Shown piece by piece: positions 17,016 to 26,467 of a stretch of DNA of 64,000 nucleotides (positions are counted from its first letter, which is position 1; every line of letters begins with the position of its first letter). The position numbers were made by a program, and so were the translations under genes. This DNA is from Edaphobacter paludis (GTDB lineage Bacteria > Acidobacteriota > Terriglobia > Terriglobales > Acidobacteriaceae). The notes under the pieces were generated by a model. The model searched no databases and was not told where the DNA came from. It saw only the letters and a list, made by a program, of their open reading frames with translations. The stretch is taken from positions 1,612,001-1,676,000 of the forward strand of contig NZ_CP121194.1 in the NCBI RefSeq assembly GCF_039993895.1, written 5' to 3'.

Positions 17016-18068
17016 ATGCTGCTTGAAGGTCTCCATCTCCCTCTGACCACGCCGTTCTATCCTGATGGCCGCTTGAACCTCCACAAACTCGAACAAAATG
17101 TCGCCAGCTACTCCAAAACTCCCGTCGCTGGACTTGCCGTCCTCAGCACTCACGGCGAGCCGACTATGCTCTCTGACGAAGAGACGCGCCAGGTCCTGCA
17201 AGTTGCGATCAAAGCCGCTTCGGCCGAGAAGGTGATGCTTGCCGGAGTCTCCCGCGATAGCGTCCTTCAAACGTTTACTCTTACGAACTACGCGGCGTCT
17301 CTTTCTTACGATGCAGCCCTCATCGCGCCGCCTTCTTTCCTGCAAACAGGCGATGGTGCAAAGCGTACGAGAGAGCTGCTTACTTATTTCCAATCTGTGG
17401 CTGATCAATCCGCACTTCCAATCGTGCTCAATGCCACCATGTCGCTTCCCATCGAAGTGATCATCGAACTGGCCTCTCATCCACGTGTTATTGCACTGCT
17501 CGACAGCGTCGCAACTCCCGAACGAGTCGCACACTTAAAGCGGGCTACAGCTTCAATCAAGCACGATGTAACCGTAACTTCCATTTTTTCAGCGGTCACG
17601 AGCCGTATGCTGGCGCAGCGAGAGGCCGCGACAATGCTCTCAGCCGATATGCTTATGGGTGATGGCGCCGCACTCGCACTTGCGCTTTCGCCTCCTGCCC
17701 CGAATGCACTGAAGACCCGTACTAAAGCCGTGGGCTTCCAGATACTGGCTGGCACCACTACGACGATGCTGGACGCGCTGCTCGCCGGAGCCGTCGGCGT
17801 AATGCCCGCCTTCGCCGCCAGCGCCCCGCAGGCCTGTTACGAGGTGCTCGCAGCCTGGAAGGACGGCGACCGCGGTCTCGCCGAAGAGAAGCAGGAACGT
17901 CTACAGTCTGCGGCAAAATATCTCGAAGAAGACTTAGGTGTGGCCGCAATCAAGTTCGGCTGCGACCTCAACGGCTACTTCGGTGGTCTGCCCCGCCTGC
18001 CCCTCTTGCCGCTTAGTGGCGAAGATCGCACAAGAATCGAATCGCTCATGCACAGCCTTCGCAACTGA
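17016..18068 (+). CDS. DapA-family (DHDPS/NAL) protein lacking the Schiff-base lysine
   Basis: A 350-residue TIM-barrel protein. The family frame is clear (GLHLPLTTPFYPDGRLN at the start, a GxTGE-like LSTHGEPT at 43-50, and RLPLLPLSGEDR near the end), but the usual GIKESS motif reads ALLDS, putting Leu162 where the catalytic Lys belongs, and the YNxP Tyr position is Asn139 (VLNATMSLP). About 45 extra residues sit between this strand and the AGTTTTMLDALLAGAVGV loop. It is first in an apparent operon with kduI-kdgK-eda, where a keto-deoxy-sugar-acid aldolase would be expected. Either a non-aldolase activity or a ligand-binding role is possible. Confidence 0.8.
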   Translation: MLLEGLHLPLTTPFYPDGRLNLHKLEQNVASYSKTPVAGLAVLSTHGEPTMLSDEETRQVLQVAIKAASAEKVMLAGVSRDSVLQTFTLTNYAASLSYDAALIAPPSFLQTGDGAKRTRELLTYFQSVADQSALPIVLNATMSLPIEVIIELASHPRVIALLDSVATPERVAHLKRATASIKHDVTVTSIFSAVTSRMLAQREAATMLSADMLMGDGAALALALSPPAPNALKTRTKAVGFQILAGTTTTMLDALLAGAVGVMPAFAASAPQACYEVLAAWKDGDRGLAEEKQERLQSAAKYLEEDLGVAAIKFGCDLNGYFGGLPRLPLLPLSGEDRTRIESLMHSLRN

Positions 18069-18106
18069 ACTCATATACTGAACGAGTTGAATTAAGGAGA
18101 AATGCG

Positions 18107-18937
18107 ATGAGGCTGTATCAAATGGCGGACGCAGTCCGGTATGAACTAATGAATACCGAAGATTTGCGCGATACATTTCTGTTGGAGGAGCTCTTCCAGC
18201 CCGGTGAAATCGAATTCGCTTATGTGGACCTCGACCGTACGGTCATCGGTTCCGCAGTGCCGACGAAGGGTGCGCTGAAGCTTGAGACTGAGCCCGAACT
18301 CCGTGCCGATTATTTTCTTGAGCGCCGCGAGCTAGGCGTTCTCAACGTAGGCGGCCCCGGATCGGTCACGATAGACGGCAAGACATTCGACCTTGACAAG
18401 CTCGACTGCCTCTACGTAGGACGCGGCTCCAAAGACGTCTCATTCACCAGTAACGATGCCGCCAATCCCGCGAATTTCTATCTCCTCAGCTATCCTGCCC
18501 ATGCAGAGTACCCGACCGCTATGGTGAAGTTCGCTGACCTCAAAGGTCTCGAACTGGGCAGCGTCGAAACCTGCAACAAGCGGACTATCTACAAAGCCAT
18601 CTACAAAGAGGGGATCAAGAGCTGCCAGCTTGTCATGGGCTTCACTCTGCTCGCCTCCGGCAGCAACTGGAATACCATGCCCGCGCATACGCACATGCGC
18701 CGCAGCGAAGTCTACTTCTACTTCGACGTTGACCCTGCGCACCGCGTCTTCCATTTGATGGGGCCCCCGGAAGCGACCAGTCATCTCGTCGTTGCCGACA
18801 AGGAAGTAGTCGTCTCCCCAGGCTGGTCGATTCATGCCGGAGTAGGCACAAAGAACTACGGCTTCTGCTGGGGCATGGGTGGAGAAAATCAGGCGTACGA
18901 CGACATGGATGGTATAGCCATCGCGGAGCTTAGGTAA
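18107..18937 (+). CDS. kduI: 5-keto-4-deoxyuronate isomerase
   Basis: Isomerises 5-keto-4-deoxyuronate, the product of pectin or related polyuronide breakdown, to 2,5-diketo-3-deoxygluconate. A 276-residue cupin with the zinc ligands His194, His196, Glu201 and His243 (MPAHTHMRRSEVYFYFD and WSIHAGVG), each shifted by two from the E. coli enzyme. AAGGAG precedes the ATG. The kdgK start codon follows its stop directly. The next enzyme, KduD, is not beside it; an SDR at 47.9 kb is a candidate. Confidence 0.95.
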   Translation: MRLYQMADAVRYELMNTEDLRDTFLLEELFQPGEIEFAYVDLDRTVIGSAVPTKGALKLETEPELRADYFLERRELGVLNVGGPGSVTIDGKTFDLDKLDCLYVGRGSKDVSFTSNDAANPANFYLLSYPAHAEYPTAMVKFADLKGLELGSVETCNKRTIYKAIYKEGIKSCQLVMGFTLLASGSNWNTMPAHTHMRRSEVYFYFDVDPAHRVFHLMGPPEATSHLVVADKEVVVSPGWSIHAGVGTKNYGFCWGMGGENQAYDDMDGIAIAELR

Positions 18938-20056
18938 ATGACAGCCGGGAGGTCAGCAAATGGTCTGGTCCTTCGCTCGAAGGATGAGTGCAAATGGGAT
19001 TTGGTCAGCCTCGGCGAAGTCATGCTCCGCCTCGATCCCGGCGACGTGCGCGTGGCCACAGCGCGCCAGTTCAACGTCTGGGAAGGCGGCGGCGAGTACA
19101 ACGTAGCTCGCGGCCTTCGTCGCTGCTTCGGCCTCAAAACCGCAATCGTCACGGCGCTGGCCGACAATCCAGTGGGCCGTCTGCTCGAAGACCTGATGCT
19201 GCAGGGCGGCGTTGACCAGTCGCACGTCGTCTGGACCAGGTACGACGGCGTGGGCCGCACAACACGCAACGGCCTCAACTTTACGGAACGCGGCTTCGGT
19301 GTTCGCGCCGCGCTGGGCTGCTCCGACCGTGGGCACACCGCAGTGAGCCAGTTGAAGCCGGGCCAGATCGATTGGGACGAGATCTTCGGCAAGGAGGGCG
19401 CACGCTGGTTTCACACCGGCGGAATCTTCTGCGCGCTCAGCGAGACCACCCCTGAAGTTGCCAAGGAAGCAATGATTGCCGCGCGCAAACACGGCACGAT
19501 CATCAGTTATGATCTCAACTACCGCGACTCTCTGTGGAAGTCGATCGGTGGGAAGGTCCGCGCTACCGAAGTCAATCGTGAGCTGGCCTCTTACGTCGAT
19601 GTCATGATCGGCAACGAAGAGGACTTCACGGCTGCCCTCGGCTTCGAGATCGAAGGCGCAGGCGATGATCTCGCCGAACTCGATACCGGCAGCTTCCGCC
19701 GCATGATCGAAAAGGCCGTTGCCACCTTTCCCAACTTCAAGGCCGTAGGTACTACTCTCCGCCATGCCAAGACAGCCAGCATTAACGATTGGGGCGCAGT
19801 CTGCTATTACGAGGGTGCGTTTCACGAAGCTCGCCCCATGCCCGATCTCGAGATCTTCGACCGCGTAGGCGGCGGCGACTCCTTCGCCTCCGGCCTGATC
19901 TATGGCTTCCTCAACGAAAAGGGCGCAGACTGGGCGGTCAACTGCGGGTGCGCTCACGGCGCTCTGGCAATGACTACCCCAGGCGACACGACCATGGCTA
20001 CGCTGGACGAAGTTCTGCGAGTCATGAAAGGCAGCGGCGCAAGGGTACAGCGTTAA
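18938..20056 (+). CDS. kdgK: 2-keto-3-deoxygluconate kinase (PfkB family)
   Basis: Phosphorylates 2-keto-3-deoxygluconate to KDPG. A 372-residue ribokinase-type protein with the substrate block FNVWEGGGEYNVARGLRR, a central YDLNYRDSLWKS and NEEDF, and the anion-hole/catalytic-base motif DRVGGGDSFASGLIYGF (Asp in GGGDSF). The start codon touches the kduI stop and no separate ribosome site is seen, so translation is coupled. The role is set by its neighbours kduI and eda; the PfkB family alone would also allow other sugar kinases. Confidence 0.92.
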   Translation: MTAGRSANGLVLRSKDECKWDLVSLGEVMLRLDPGDVRVATARQFNVWEGGGEYNVARGLRRCFGLKTAIVTALADNPVGRLLEDLMLQGGVDQSHVVWTRYDGVGRTTRNGLNFTERGFGVRAALGCSDRGHTAVSQLKPGQIDWDEIFGKEGARWFHTGGIFCALSETTPEVAKEAMIAARKHGTIISYDLNYRDSLWKSIGGKVRATEVNRELASYVDVMIGNEEDFTAALGFEIEGAGDDLAELDTGSFRRMIEKAVATFPNFKAVGTTLRHAKTASINDWGAVCYYEGAFHEARPMPDLEIFDRVGGGDSFASGLIYGFLNEKGADWAVNCGCAHGALAMTTPGDTTMATLDEVLRVMKGSGARVQR

Positions 20057-20100
20057 GAGACGCAGCAGGGAATCGAGAGCACAAGCAAGTCAGGAGAATT

Positions 20101-20757
20101 ATGCGTAAAGAAGAAGTATTGAAATCGCTGCGCGATATAGGACTGGTTCCTGTTCTCCGCGCCGAGTCCGTCGACAAGGCTCTTGCCCTGGCCGAAGCCA
20201 TCGCCGCCGGCGGCGTCACCGTCCTTGAAATCACTATGACCGTGCCCGGAGCCATTCAGGTCATGCGCAAGCTCGCCGAGCAGCGCCCCGACATTCTCAT
20301 CGGGGCCGGCACCGTCCTCGATGCAGAGACTGCCCGCATGTGCATTCTCGAAGGTGCGAAGTTTGTCGTCAGCCCCGCGCTCAACCTCGGGACCATCGAG
20401 ATGTGCCACCGCTACTCCGTGGCTGTGCTGCCCGGCGCGCTCACCCCGACTGAGATCGTCACCGCCTGGCAGGCCGGGGCCGATGTCGTCAAAGTCTTCC
20501 CGGCAAGTGCAATGGGGGGAGCCAAGTACCTCACCGCTCTCAAAGGACCGCTGCCCCAGGTAGATTTGATTCCTACGGGCGGCGTCTCGCTCGCCACCGC
20601 AGCCGAGTTTCTTTCGGCGGGGGCCTTTGCGCTCGGGGTAGGCTCAGACCTTGTAGATGCGAAGGCTATGGCCGCAGGCAAGTCCGAAGTGGTCACTGAG
20701 ACTGCCCGGAAGTATCTGGCCATCGTCAAAGAATACCGGACGTCTAAAAGAGCGTGA
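20101..20757 (+). CDS. eda: KDPG aldolase
   Basis: Cleaves 2-keto-3-deoxy-6-phosphogluconate to pyruvate and glyceraldehyde-3-phosphate. 218 residues with GLVPVLRAESVDKAL, the base Glu in VTVLEITMTVPGA, GAGTVLDAETA, and the Schiff-base Lys in ADVVKVFPASAMGGAKYL. AGGAG before the ATG at 20101 sets the start; the upstream open frame is only the kdgK gene read out of frame. It ends the kduI-kdgK-eda run and is followed by a strong hairpin. It would serve both uronate modules in the window. Confidence 0.95.
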   Translation: MRKEEVLKSLRDIGLVPVLRAESVDKALALAEAIAAGGVTVLEITMTVPGAIQVMRKLAEQRPDILIGAGTVLDAETARMCILEGAKFVVSPALNLGTIEMCHRYSVAVLPGALTPTEIVTAWQAGADVVKVFPASAMGGAKYLTALKGPLPQVDLIPTGGVSLATAAEFLSAGAFALGVGSDLVDAKAMAAGKSEVVTETARKYLAIVKEYRTSKRA

Positions 20758-20770
20758 GCCACCAGTTGCA

Positions 20771-20801
20771 GAGAGGCGAAGATCACTCATCTTTGCCTCT
20801 C
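20771..20801 (+). terminator. Hairpin after eda
   Basis: GAGAGGCGAAGAT (20771-20783), loop CACTC, ATCTTTGCCTCTC (20789-20801): a 13-bp stem with one G-U pair. No T run follows, so termination is likely but not certain. Confidence 0.55.
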
Positions 20802-20915
20802 ACCGCTCGATTTCATACAGCTTCCAATGCTCGCTATCGCCCAAAACTGTTTGTGTCTTCGCTCTTGTAAATGGTGCTCGCGGAAGATTACCATTCGCTT
20901 GCAAAGGAGGCTTTT

Positions 20916-21995
20916 ATGGGATCCTTGGGCACACCTCTTCCAATTGACGAATCAAAACTCCACGCGTTCATGAACCATGCCGTAGGCGATATGGGGGCGG
21001 CGATGCATGCCGTCTTAATCGTGATCGGCGACAAGCTAGGCTTATACAAAGCGATGGGTGATTCAAAGCCAATCAGTCCTAGCGAGCTTGCATCGCGTAC
21101 CGGTACCAGCGAACGATATGTACGCGAATGGCTGAATGCTAACGCGGCTGGCGGATATGTAACCTACAACCCCGACGCCGCAACTTACACCCTGCCGCCG
21201 GAGCAGGCGCTCGCACTGGCAGTGGAAAATGGCCCGGCCTTTTTGCCCGGCGCGTTTCAGATTATCTCCTCATGTTTCAACGACCAGGGAAAGATCGAGG
21301 AGGCATTTCGAACCGGAAAAGGCGTCGGCTGGCATGAACACCATCACGACCTCTTTCATGGAACAGAACGTTTCTTCCGCCCAGGCTATATTGCGAATCT
21401 GACGTCGCACTGGATTCCAGCGCTCAATGGTGTGGAAGACAAATTGAAGAAAGGAGCGAAGGTTGCCGATATAGGTTGCGGCCTTGGTTCATCGACGATC
21501 CTGATGGCGAAATCATTTCCAAAGTCGGAGTTTTTTGGCTTCGACTATCACAGCCAATCGATCGAGCTCGCCCGGCAGGAAGCAAAGCGCGACGCGGTAG
21601 AGGATCATCTGCACTTCAGTGTGGCAACAGCAAAAAACTATCCGGGGAGCGACTACGACTTTGTAACCTGCTTCGACTGTCTTCACGATATGGGGGATCC
21701 TGTCGGAGCAGCCAAGCATGTGCGCTCCACAATGAAAGATGATGGGATCTGGATGATCGTCGAGCCATTCGCCGAAGATGCGACAGAGGCCAACTTCAAC
21801 CCCGTAGGCAGAGTATTTTATTCAGCTTCAACCCTGCTCTGTGTGCCCGCTTCCATCTCGCAGGAGGTCGGTCTGGCGCTCGGTGCGCAGGCTGGAGAAA
21901 AGCGAATCGGCGAAGTTGTCCGGTCAGGTGGCTTCACGCATTTCCGCCGTGCGACTCAGACGCCTTTTAACTTGGTGTTCGAGGCTAGGCCTTAG
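20916..21995 (+). CDS. SAM-dependent methyltransferase with N-terminal winged-helix domain
   Basis: A 359-residue class I methyltransferase. AAAGGAGG (20903-20910) fixes the ATG at 20916. The N-terminal 110 residues look like the winged-helix dimerisation domain of O-methyltransferase-type proteins (SELASRTGTSERYVREWLNANAAGGYV). The SAM site is VADIGCGLGSSTI, with acidic FGFDYHSQS after strand 2 and FDCLHDMGDP as post-motif. It resembles a group of uncharacterised mycobacterial and acidobacterial methyltransferases; substrate unknown. It has its own leader and is convergent with the alginate-lyase-like gene, with stops 5 bp apart. Confidence 0.85.
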   Translation: MGSLGTPLPIDESKLHAFMNHAVGDMGAAMHAVLIVIGDKLGLYKAMGDSKPISPSELASRTGTSERYVREWLNANAAGGYVTYNPDAATYTLPPEQALALAVENGPAFLPGAFQIISSCFNDQGKIEEAFRTGKGVGWHEHHHDLFHGTERFFRPGYIANLTSHWIPALNGVEDKLKKGAKVADIGCGLGSSTILMAKSFPKSEFFGFDYHSQSIELARQEAKRDAVEDHLHFSVATAKNYPGSDYDFVTCFDCLHDMGDPVGAAKHVRSTMKDDGIWMIVEPFAEDATEANFNPVGRVFYSASTLLCVPASISQEVGLALGAQAGEKRIGEVVRSGGFTHFRRATQTPFNLVFEARP

Positions 21996-22017
21996 TCCCA
22001 TTAAGGTTTTGGCCTAG
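21985..22017. terminator. Possible bidirectional hairpin over two convergent stops
   Basis: CTAGGCC (21985-21991) and GGCCTAG (22011-22017) are exact inverted repeats, with an alternative inner pair CCTTA/TAAGG. The structure covers the stop codons of both convergent genes. A terminator role is inferred from position. Confidence 0.4.
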
Positions 22018-23215
22018 TCACCCAAAGCAGGGGTTGCCGAATCGGGAAAGCCCGCTGAAGTGCAGGAATATCCGTGTTCGCGGGCAGTGTCTTCCAAAGA
22101 TCGGCATACTCCGGCCGTGCATAGGCTCGGGCACAGAATAGCAGGCTCGGCCGCCGCAGCGGCAGATCATCGAAGTACATAGCATCCGCCATGTATGGCC
22201 ACGCGGCCTTGTTTTTAATGTAAGGAAAGTGCCGCGCAATTGCCGCCCGCATTCCCGGCCCATCCTGCAGATCGTAATCCCATACGCTGTCAAACGGCGT
22301 GTAGAGCAGTAGACAGACCGCGGCCAGCATATCTAGATTGAACAGCGACAGCCGGTAAGGATTACGCGTCGTCAGCTCATGCGGAAAAGCTCCGTCGGCG
22401 TTGATCTGGGCACGAATCGTAACCGACTTATAGTGGTGACGCAGTTCGCTCAGCGGCGCATCGTCAGCATTTGGCAAAAGCTCAAGATGCAACCGTGTGA
22501 AGGCAATCGTCTGCAGCAGCCACGAACTTCCATGATGGTCCTTCTGGTCGCGTGCAAGGCCTCCAAGTTGAGAGGTGGTGAGCCATTCGAAGTAAGCGCC
22601 AAACCACTTTGTCAGACCGTCCAGATCTGCCTTCGTGAATGCCTCCGCATCAGCCAGAAAGATAATTGCCTGCGCCACCTCCGCCAGATGGACGGTCTCC
22701 AGAATTCCCTCGAAGCGTCCCACTTTGGCAGGAAGAACAATCCCCGCATACAGAAGGTCCGGCGTCATGCTCGTATCGGGAGTGACAAACCACGCGCGAA
22801 GATGGCGAAGCGCCTGTTCTGCATAGCGCTCTTCTTTCGTCAGTACAAATGCTGCCGTAAGTGCGGGAACCCAAATGCTGAGATCGAGCAGGGCATCGCG
22901 ATGAGCGGTAAATGCCGCAGGATTTGCCGCTCCCTGACGTTCTACATACGCTCCGGCGGGATTGGGCCAGTAGTCATCGGCCTCAGAGTAGAAATCATGA
23001 AGCGTCCCCGGACTGCGCTTGCAAGCCAATGCCGTAATCGGCACAGGAGAAATCGTAAGATAATTCTGCGCCTCCGTGAGGACGCGGCCGTGGTCAATCG
23101 CAGCGACGTTTGGGCGCGCAGTAGACGTCTGCGCCCCAAGCGTCCGCGGCAAAATTATGCCCGCAGTAAAAAATTCAGCGGCCTGGGTACAAAAAATCCT
23201 GCGACTTATCGACAT
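22001..23215 (-). CDS. Alginate-lyase-family protein, Tat-exported
   Basis: A 404-residue protein of the alginate lyase (alpha/alpha-toroid, PL5-like) family. The ATG at 23215 gives MSISRRIFCTQAAEFF, a twin-arginine signal, with AAGG upstream; an earlier ATG at 23323 would add an unlike extension. Core motifs: DYWPNPAG, QKDHHGSSWLLQTIAF (with the conserved N/H-H-Q type site), FPHELTTRNPYRLSLFNLD, and WPYMADAMYFDDLP. The family cleaves polymannuronate or related acidic polymers in the periplasm, which fits the adjacent keto-deoxy-uronate genes. Several acidobacterial members are uncharacterised, so the polymer is not certain. Confidence 0.83.
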   Translation of the reverse strand: MSISRRIFCTQAAEFFTAGIILPRTLGAQTSTARPNVAAIDHGRVLTEAQNYLTISPVPITALACKRSPGTLHDFYSEADDYWPNPAGAYVERQGAANPAAFTAHRDALLDLSIWVPALTAAFVLTKEERYAEQALRHLRAWFVTPDTSMTPDLLYAGIVLPAKVGRFEGILETVHLAEVAQAIIFLADAEAFTKADLDGLTKWFGAYFEWLTTSQLGGLARDQKDHHGSSWLLQTIAFTRLHLELLPNADDAPLSELRHHYKSVTIRAQINADGAFPHELTTRNPYRLSLFNLDMLAAVCLLLYTPFDSVWDYDLQDGPGMRAAIARHFPYIKNKAAWPYMADAMYFDDLPLRRPSLLFCARAYARPEYADLWKTLPANTDIPALQRAFPIRQPLLWVTRPKP

Positions 23216-23321
23216 GGCGTCAGCCTTCTTGTGCGGAAGAGTATCACGGACTGGAACACAAGGAGATTTCAGTGTCCACGCGGAAAGAACGTCGTAAACG
23301 ATAGGATGATATAGAGAAACC

Positions 23322-25550
23322 ATGTCGATTCGATCTACACTTCTAGCTGCGCTTTGTCTTTTCTGCTATATATCAGCGGCCCTTGCCGCCGAGCGCAAGG
23401 TGCAGATTTGCGTTCAGGACGAGCGCGGAGACCCCATCTCCGGTGCACTGGTGCAGGTCCAGACCGGTTTGGCGGATGAGGTTTCGAGTAGCGCTGACGG
23501 GTGCGTATCCATCACCGCAGAACCCGGGGCAAAGGTACGGATCAGCCATGCTGGATTTGCCGACGTTGTTGAATCTGTCGGGAATCAATCTCAATTGACC
23601 GTCGTAATGCGTGTAGCGGGAGTCACTCAAAAGGTTGAGGTGACAGCGGCGCGAATGCCGTTGGCGCTCGATGCCAGCGCCAGCAGCGTGCGCACGATGA
23701 CTGCCGAGCAGCTTCACGAGGCACCCGGCTTTACCCTGGATGATCAACTTCGCCAAGTCGTCGGATTTCAACTCTTCCGTCGGACCAGCTCGTGGGTTGC
23801 GAACCCGACGACACAGGGGACCTCGTTGCGTGGGCTCGGCTCTACGGCGGTCAGTCGAACGCTCGTTTTGATCGATCAGGTTCCTCTCAACGATGCTTTT
23901 GGCGGATGGATTCACTGGAACGAAATTCCGCAGTTGGCCGTGCGCGATGTCGAACTGATGCGGGGCGGGGCGTCGGACCTCTATGGTTCAAGCGCCATCG
24001 GTGGCGTGATCGACGTCGTGCCTGTGGTTCCACAGCATTTTGCTTATGCGGCGGATGTATCAGGCGCAAGCGAAGCGACGTCCAACCTCAATGCTCTCCT
24101 CAGCGCAGACAGACATGGCTGGAGCGGGCTCGGCGCAACGACGCTGTTTCGGACTGATGGGTATATTCTCACCGCTCCGGCAGTACGTGGCCCTATCGAT
24201 GTAGCTTCTAACGTTCACTCACAGAGCGGTCGCGCTGAGGTTCGTCGTGCTCTAGGCAGTGACGGCAATATATTTCTGCTCGGAAATATTCTGAACGAAG
24301 CACGCAATAATGGCACCCCTTTACAGACAAACGGCATGCGCTTGTGGCGATATGTCGCCGGGGCAAACTGGTCTCCCGCCGATGCTGGCCGATTCCTGTT
24401 GCGGGTCTATGGATCTGATCAAAACTACCGGCAGAGCTTCTCTTCGATTGCCGCGAACCGGGCCTCGGAGAAACTGACAAATCTGCAAAGAGTTCCGTCG
24501 CAGCAGGTTGGCGGAGCGGTGCAGTGGGCGCGCGGTTATAGCCAGTTCACTGTAGTTGCGGGGGGCGATCTGCTGGATACGCGTGCTACTGACAACGAGA
24601 CCTCAGTCAAGAGTGGCATTGACCAGCCTACCGTGAGCATCAGCGCCCGGCAGCGCGGGGACGGCATTTATGGCGAAGTCCTGTGGCAGCCCTCAAGCTG
24701 GTCAATCGCCTTCTCTTCGCGACTCGATCGCTTTGGAAATTTCGATGCGAAGCAGGTGAGCAGCGGGACATCAGCGCCGCTTCCGGGCATACAGGAGACA
24801 GTCTTTGACCCGCGGCTGGGCATTGTGAAGAAAGTAGCTGGCGGTCTGTCGCTTACTGCCTCAGGTTTTCGGGCATTTCGCGGACCTAGTCTGAACGAGC
24901 TGTACCGGAAGTTTCAGGTCGGCCAGCAGATCACACTGGCCAACGGCAATCTAAGATCGGAGCGGGCGACTGGGTTCGAGACTGGTGCTCTGATGGACCT
25001 TTCCCGCTGGGGATCGGTGCGCGGCAGCTATTTCTGGACCCAGGTAAACCGTCCGGTTGCCTCTGTCGCGCTGAGTTCCACGCCTACAACCCAATTATTG
25101 CAGCGTCAAAATCTGGGCCAGTTGGAGAGTCGCGGACTCACCGCCGAGTTTGAACTCGAGCCTGTTTCGTTTCTCTCGCTTACCGGCGGGTACCAGTATG
25201 CCGTCTCGACGGTCACAAAGTTTCAGGCTGATCCGACGCTCGTGGGCAAGTGGACTGCCGAGGTGCCTCGAAACACAGCCACGCTTCAAACCCGGCTTCA
25301 GAAGCAGGGACTTGGCACCTTAAGCGTTGCCCTGCGCACCAGTGGACAAGCATTTGACGACTCGGCCAACCAGTTCAAGCTGGACGGCTATGCCCAGATC
25401 GATCTGTACGCGGAACACGCCTTCGGGCGCAGATGGCAGATTTACAGCTCGGTGCAAAATCTTTTGAATAGTGAAGTTCAGGCAGGGCGCACCCCGCTCC
25501 TTACGCTAGGTGCTCCGAGACTATTGTCGGTCGGGGTACGACTTCACTAA
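23322..25550 (+). CDS. TonB-dependent outer-membrane receptor
   Basis: A 742-residue outer-membrane transporter. A signal peptide (to about residue 23) leads into a carboxypeptidase-regulatory-like beta domain (VQICVQDERGDPISGALVQVQTG), then the plug (about 115-235) with QGTSLRGLGSTAVSRTLVLIDQVPLNDAFGGWIHW and VELMRGGASDLYGSSAIGGVIDV, then a 22-strand barrel ending in a terminal strand with aromatic or hydrophobic residues (LSVGVRLH). It is shorter than SusC-type glycan receptors and looks more like siderophore/vitamin B12 receptors. It diverges from the alginate-lyase gene with about 106 bp between starts. Ligand unknown. Confidence 0.9.
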   Translation: MSIRSTLLAALCLFCYISAALAAERKVQICVQDERGDPISGALVQVQTGLADEVSSSADGCVSITAEPGAKVRISHAGFADVVESVGNQSQLTVVMRVAGVTQKVEVTAARMPLALDASASSVRTMTAEQLHEAPGFTLDDQLRQVVGFQLFRRTSSWVANPTTQGTSLRGLGSTAVSRTLVLIDQVPLNDAFGGWIHWNEIPQLAVRDVELMRGGASDLYGSSAIGGVIDVVPVVPQHFAYAADVSGASEATSNLNALLSADRHGWSGLGATTLFRTDGYILTAPAVRGPIDVASNVHSQSGRAEVRRALGSDGNIFLLGNILNEARNNGTPLQTNGMRLWRYVAGANWSPADAGRFLLRVYGSDQNYRQSFSSIAANRASEKLTNLQRVPSQQVGGAVQWARGYSQFTVVAGGDLLDTRATDNETSVKSGIDQPTVSISARQRGDGIYGEVLWQPSSWSIAFSSRLDRFGNFDAKQVSSGTSAPLPGIQETVFDPRLGIVKKVAGGLSLTASGFRAFRGPSLNELYRKFQVGQQITLANGNLRSERATGFETGALMDLSRWGSVRGSYFWTQVNRPVASVALSSTPTTQLLQRQNLGQLESRGLTAEFELEPVSFLSLTGGYQYAVSTVTKFQADPTLVGKWTAEVPRNTATLQTRLQKQGLGTLSVALRTSGQAFDDSANQFKLDGYAQIDLYAEHAFGRRWQIYSSVQNLLNSEVQAGRTPLLTLGAPRLLSVGVRLH

Positions 25551-25603
25551 GCGTCCAACGACCAAGCTTTCAAAACCACTTGCCGTAATCTGAATACTCA
25601 CAT

Positions 25604-26440
25604 ATGTCATTGATAGATTCCCACGCACATCTCGATTTCTATACTGAAGACAGAGAAGAAGTTCTCCATCGGGCGTACGCCGCGGGAGTTAATACGATTC
25701 TTGCTATTGGTATCGGCGAAGGCCCTGCCTTTATGCATCAGGCGCTCGAAATCGCTCACGCGAGTGCAGGCAAGCCAAAGATATATGCGAGCGCCGGTAT
25801 TCATCCTCAGGAAGCGGCGAACGCCAATGAAGAGGCGCTTACTAAACTGACCAGTTTGGCCGCCGATCCAAAATGCGTTGCCATCGGAGAGATCGGGCTC
25901 GACTATTACCACGTTGAAAATCCTGAACCTGCGATACAGAAGAAGGCTTTCCTTGCCCAGATGGAGATAGCCGCAGCGGCTAAGAAGCCTATCCTCATCC
26001 ATTGCCGCACCAGCGAGCTGGCCAGCCCGGAAGCCAAAGCTAAATTCGGGGCCGCAGACGCCTGGGAAGACCTGCTTACGCTCCTCGCCGCCCACTGGAC
26101 GCCACACAAACTCGGCGGCATTATGCACTGCTTCTCCGGCACCGTCGAACAGGCGCAGCGCTCGCTCGATGCTGGATTTTATCTCTCGTTCGCGGGTAAT
26201 CTGACCTATCCGAAGTCCCAGTCCATTCGAGACGCCGCAGCGATGGCCCCCGGCGACCGCATCCTGATAGAGACTGACGCTCCTTTTCTATCGCCGATTC
26301 CTCACCGGGGCCATCGTAACGAACCTGCCCTGGTCACGCACACCGCCGAAACCCTTGCTGCCCTTCGGGGCATCTCATCAGATGAGTTGGCAATGATCAC
26401 AACTGAAAACTTCCACCGGCTCTTTCCCACAACGGCCTGA
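25604..26440 (+). CDS. tatD: TatD-family metal-dependent DNase
   Basis: 278 residues of the amidohydrolase-fold TatD family, 3'-5' exonuclease or D-aminoacyl-tRNA-related quality control in different reports. Metal ligands are visible: His7 and His9 (DSHAHLD), Glu in GEIGLDYY, His in ILIHCR, His in GIMHCFSG, and Asp in ETDAPFLSP. Length is normal. It begins a run of co-directional housekeeping genes (yajQ 27 bp later, polyprenyl synthase 28 bp after that) that are probably one transcript. Confidence 0.94.
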   Translation: MSLIDSHAHLDFYTEDREEVLHRAYAAGVNTILAIGIGEGPAFMHQALEIAHASAGKPKIYASAGIHPQEAANANEEALTKLTSLAADPKCVAIGEIGLDYYHVENPEPAIQKKAFLAQMEIAAAAKKPILIHCRTSELASPEAKAKFGAADAWEDLLTLLAAHWTPHKLGGIMHCFSGTVEQAQRSLDAGFYLSFAGNLTYPKSQSIRDAAAMAPGDRILIETDAPFLSPIPHRGHRNEPALVTHTAETLAALRGISSDELAMITTENFHRLFPTTA

Positions 26441-26467
26441 CATAATAGAAGAGGACAGAGGAAAAAT

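Noticed and set aside
19789..20100. Upstream extension of the eda frame
   Set aside because: It overlaps kdgK out of frame and is Arg-rich; the ATG at 20101 with AGGAG is the real start.
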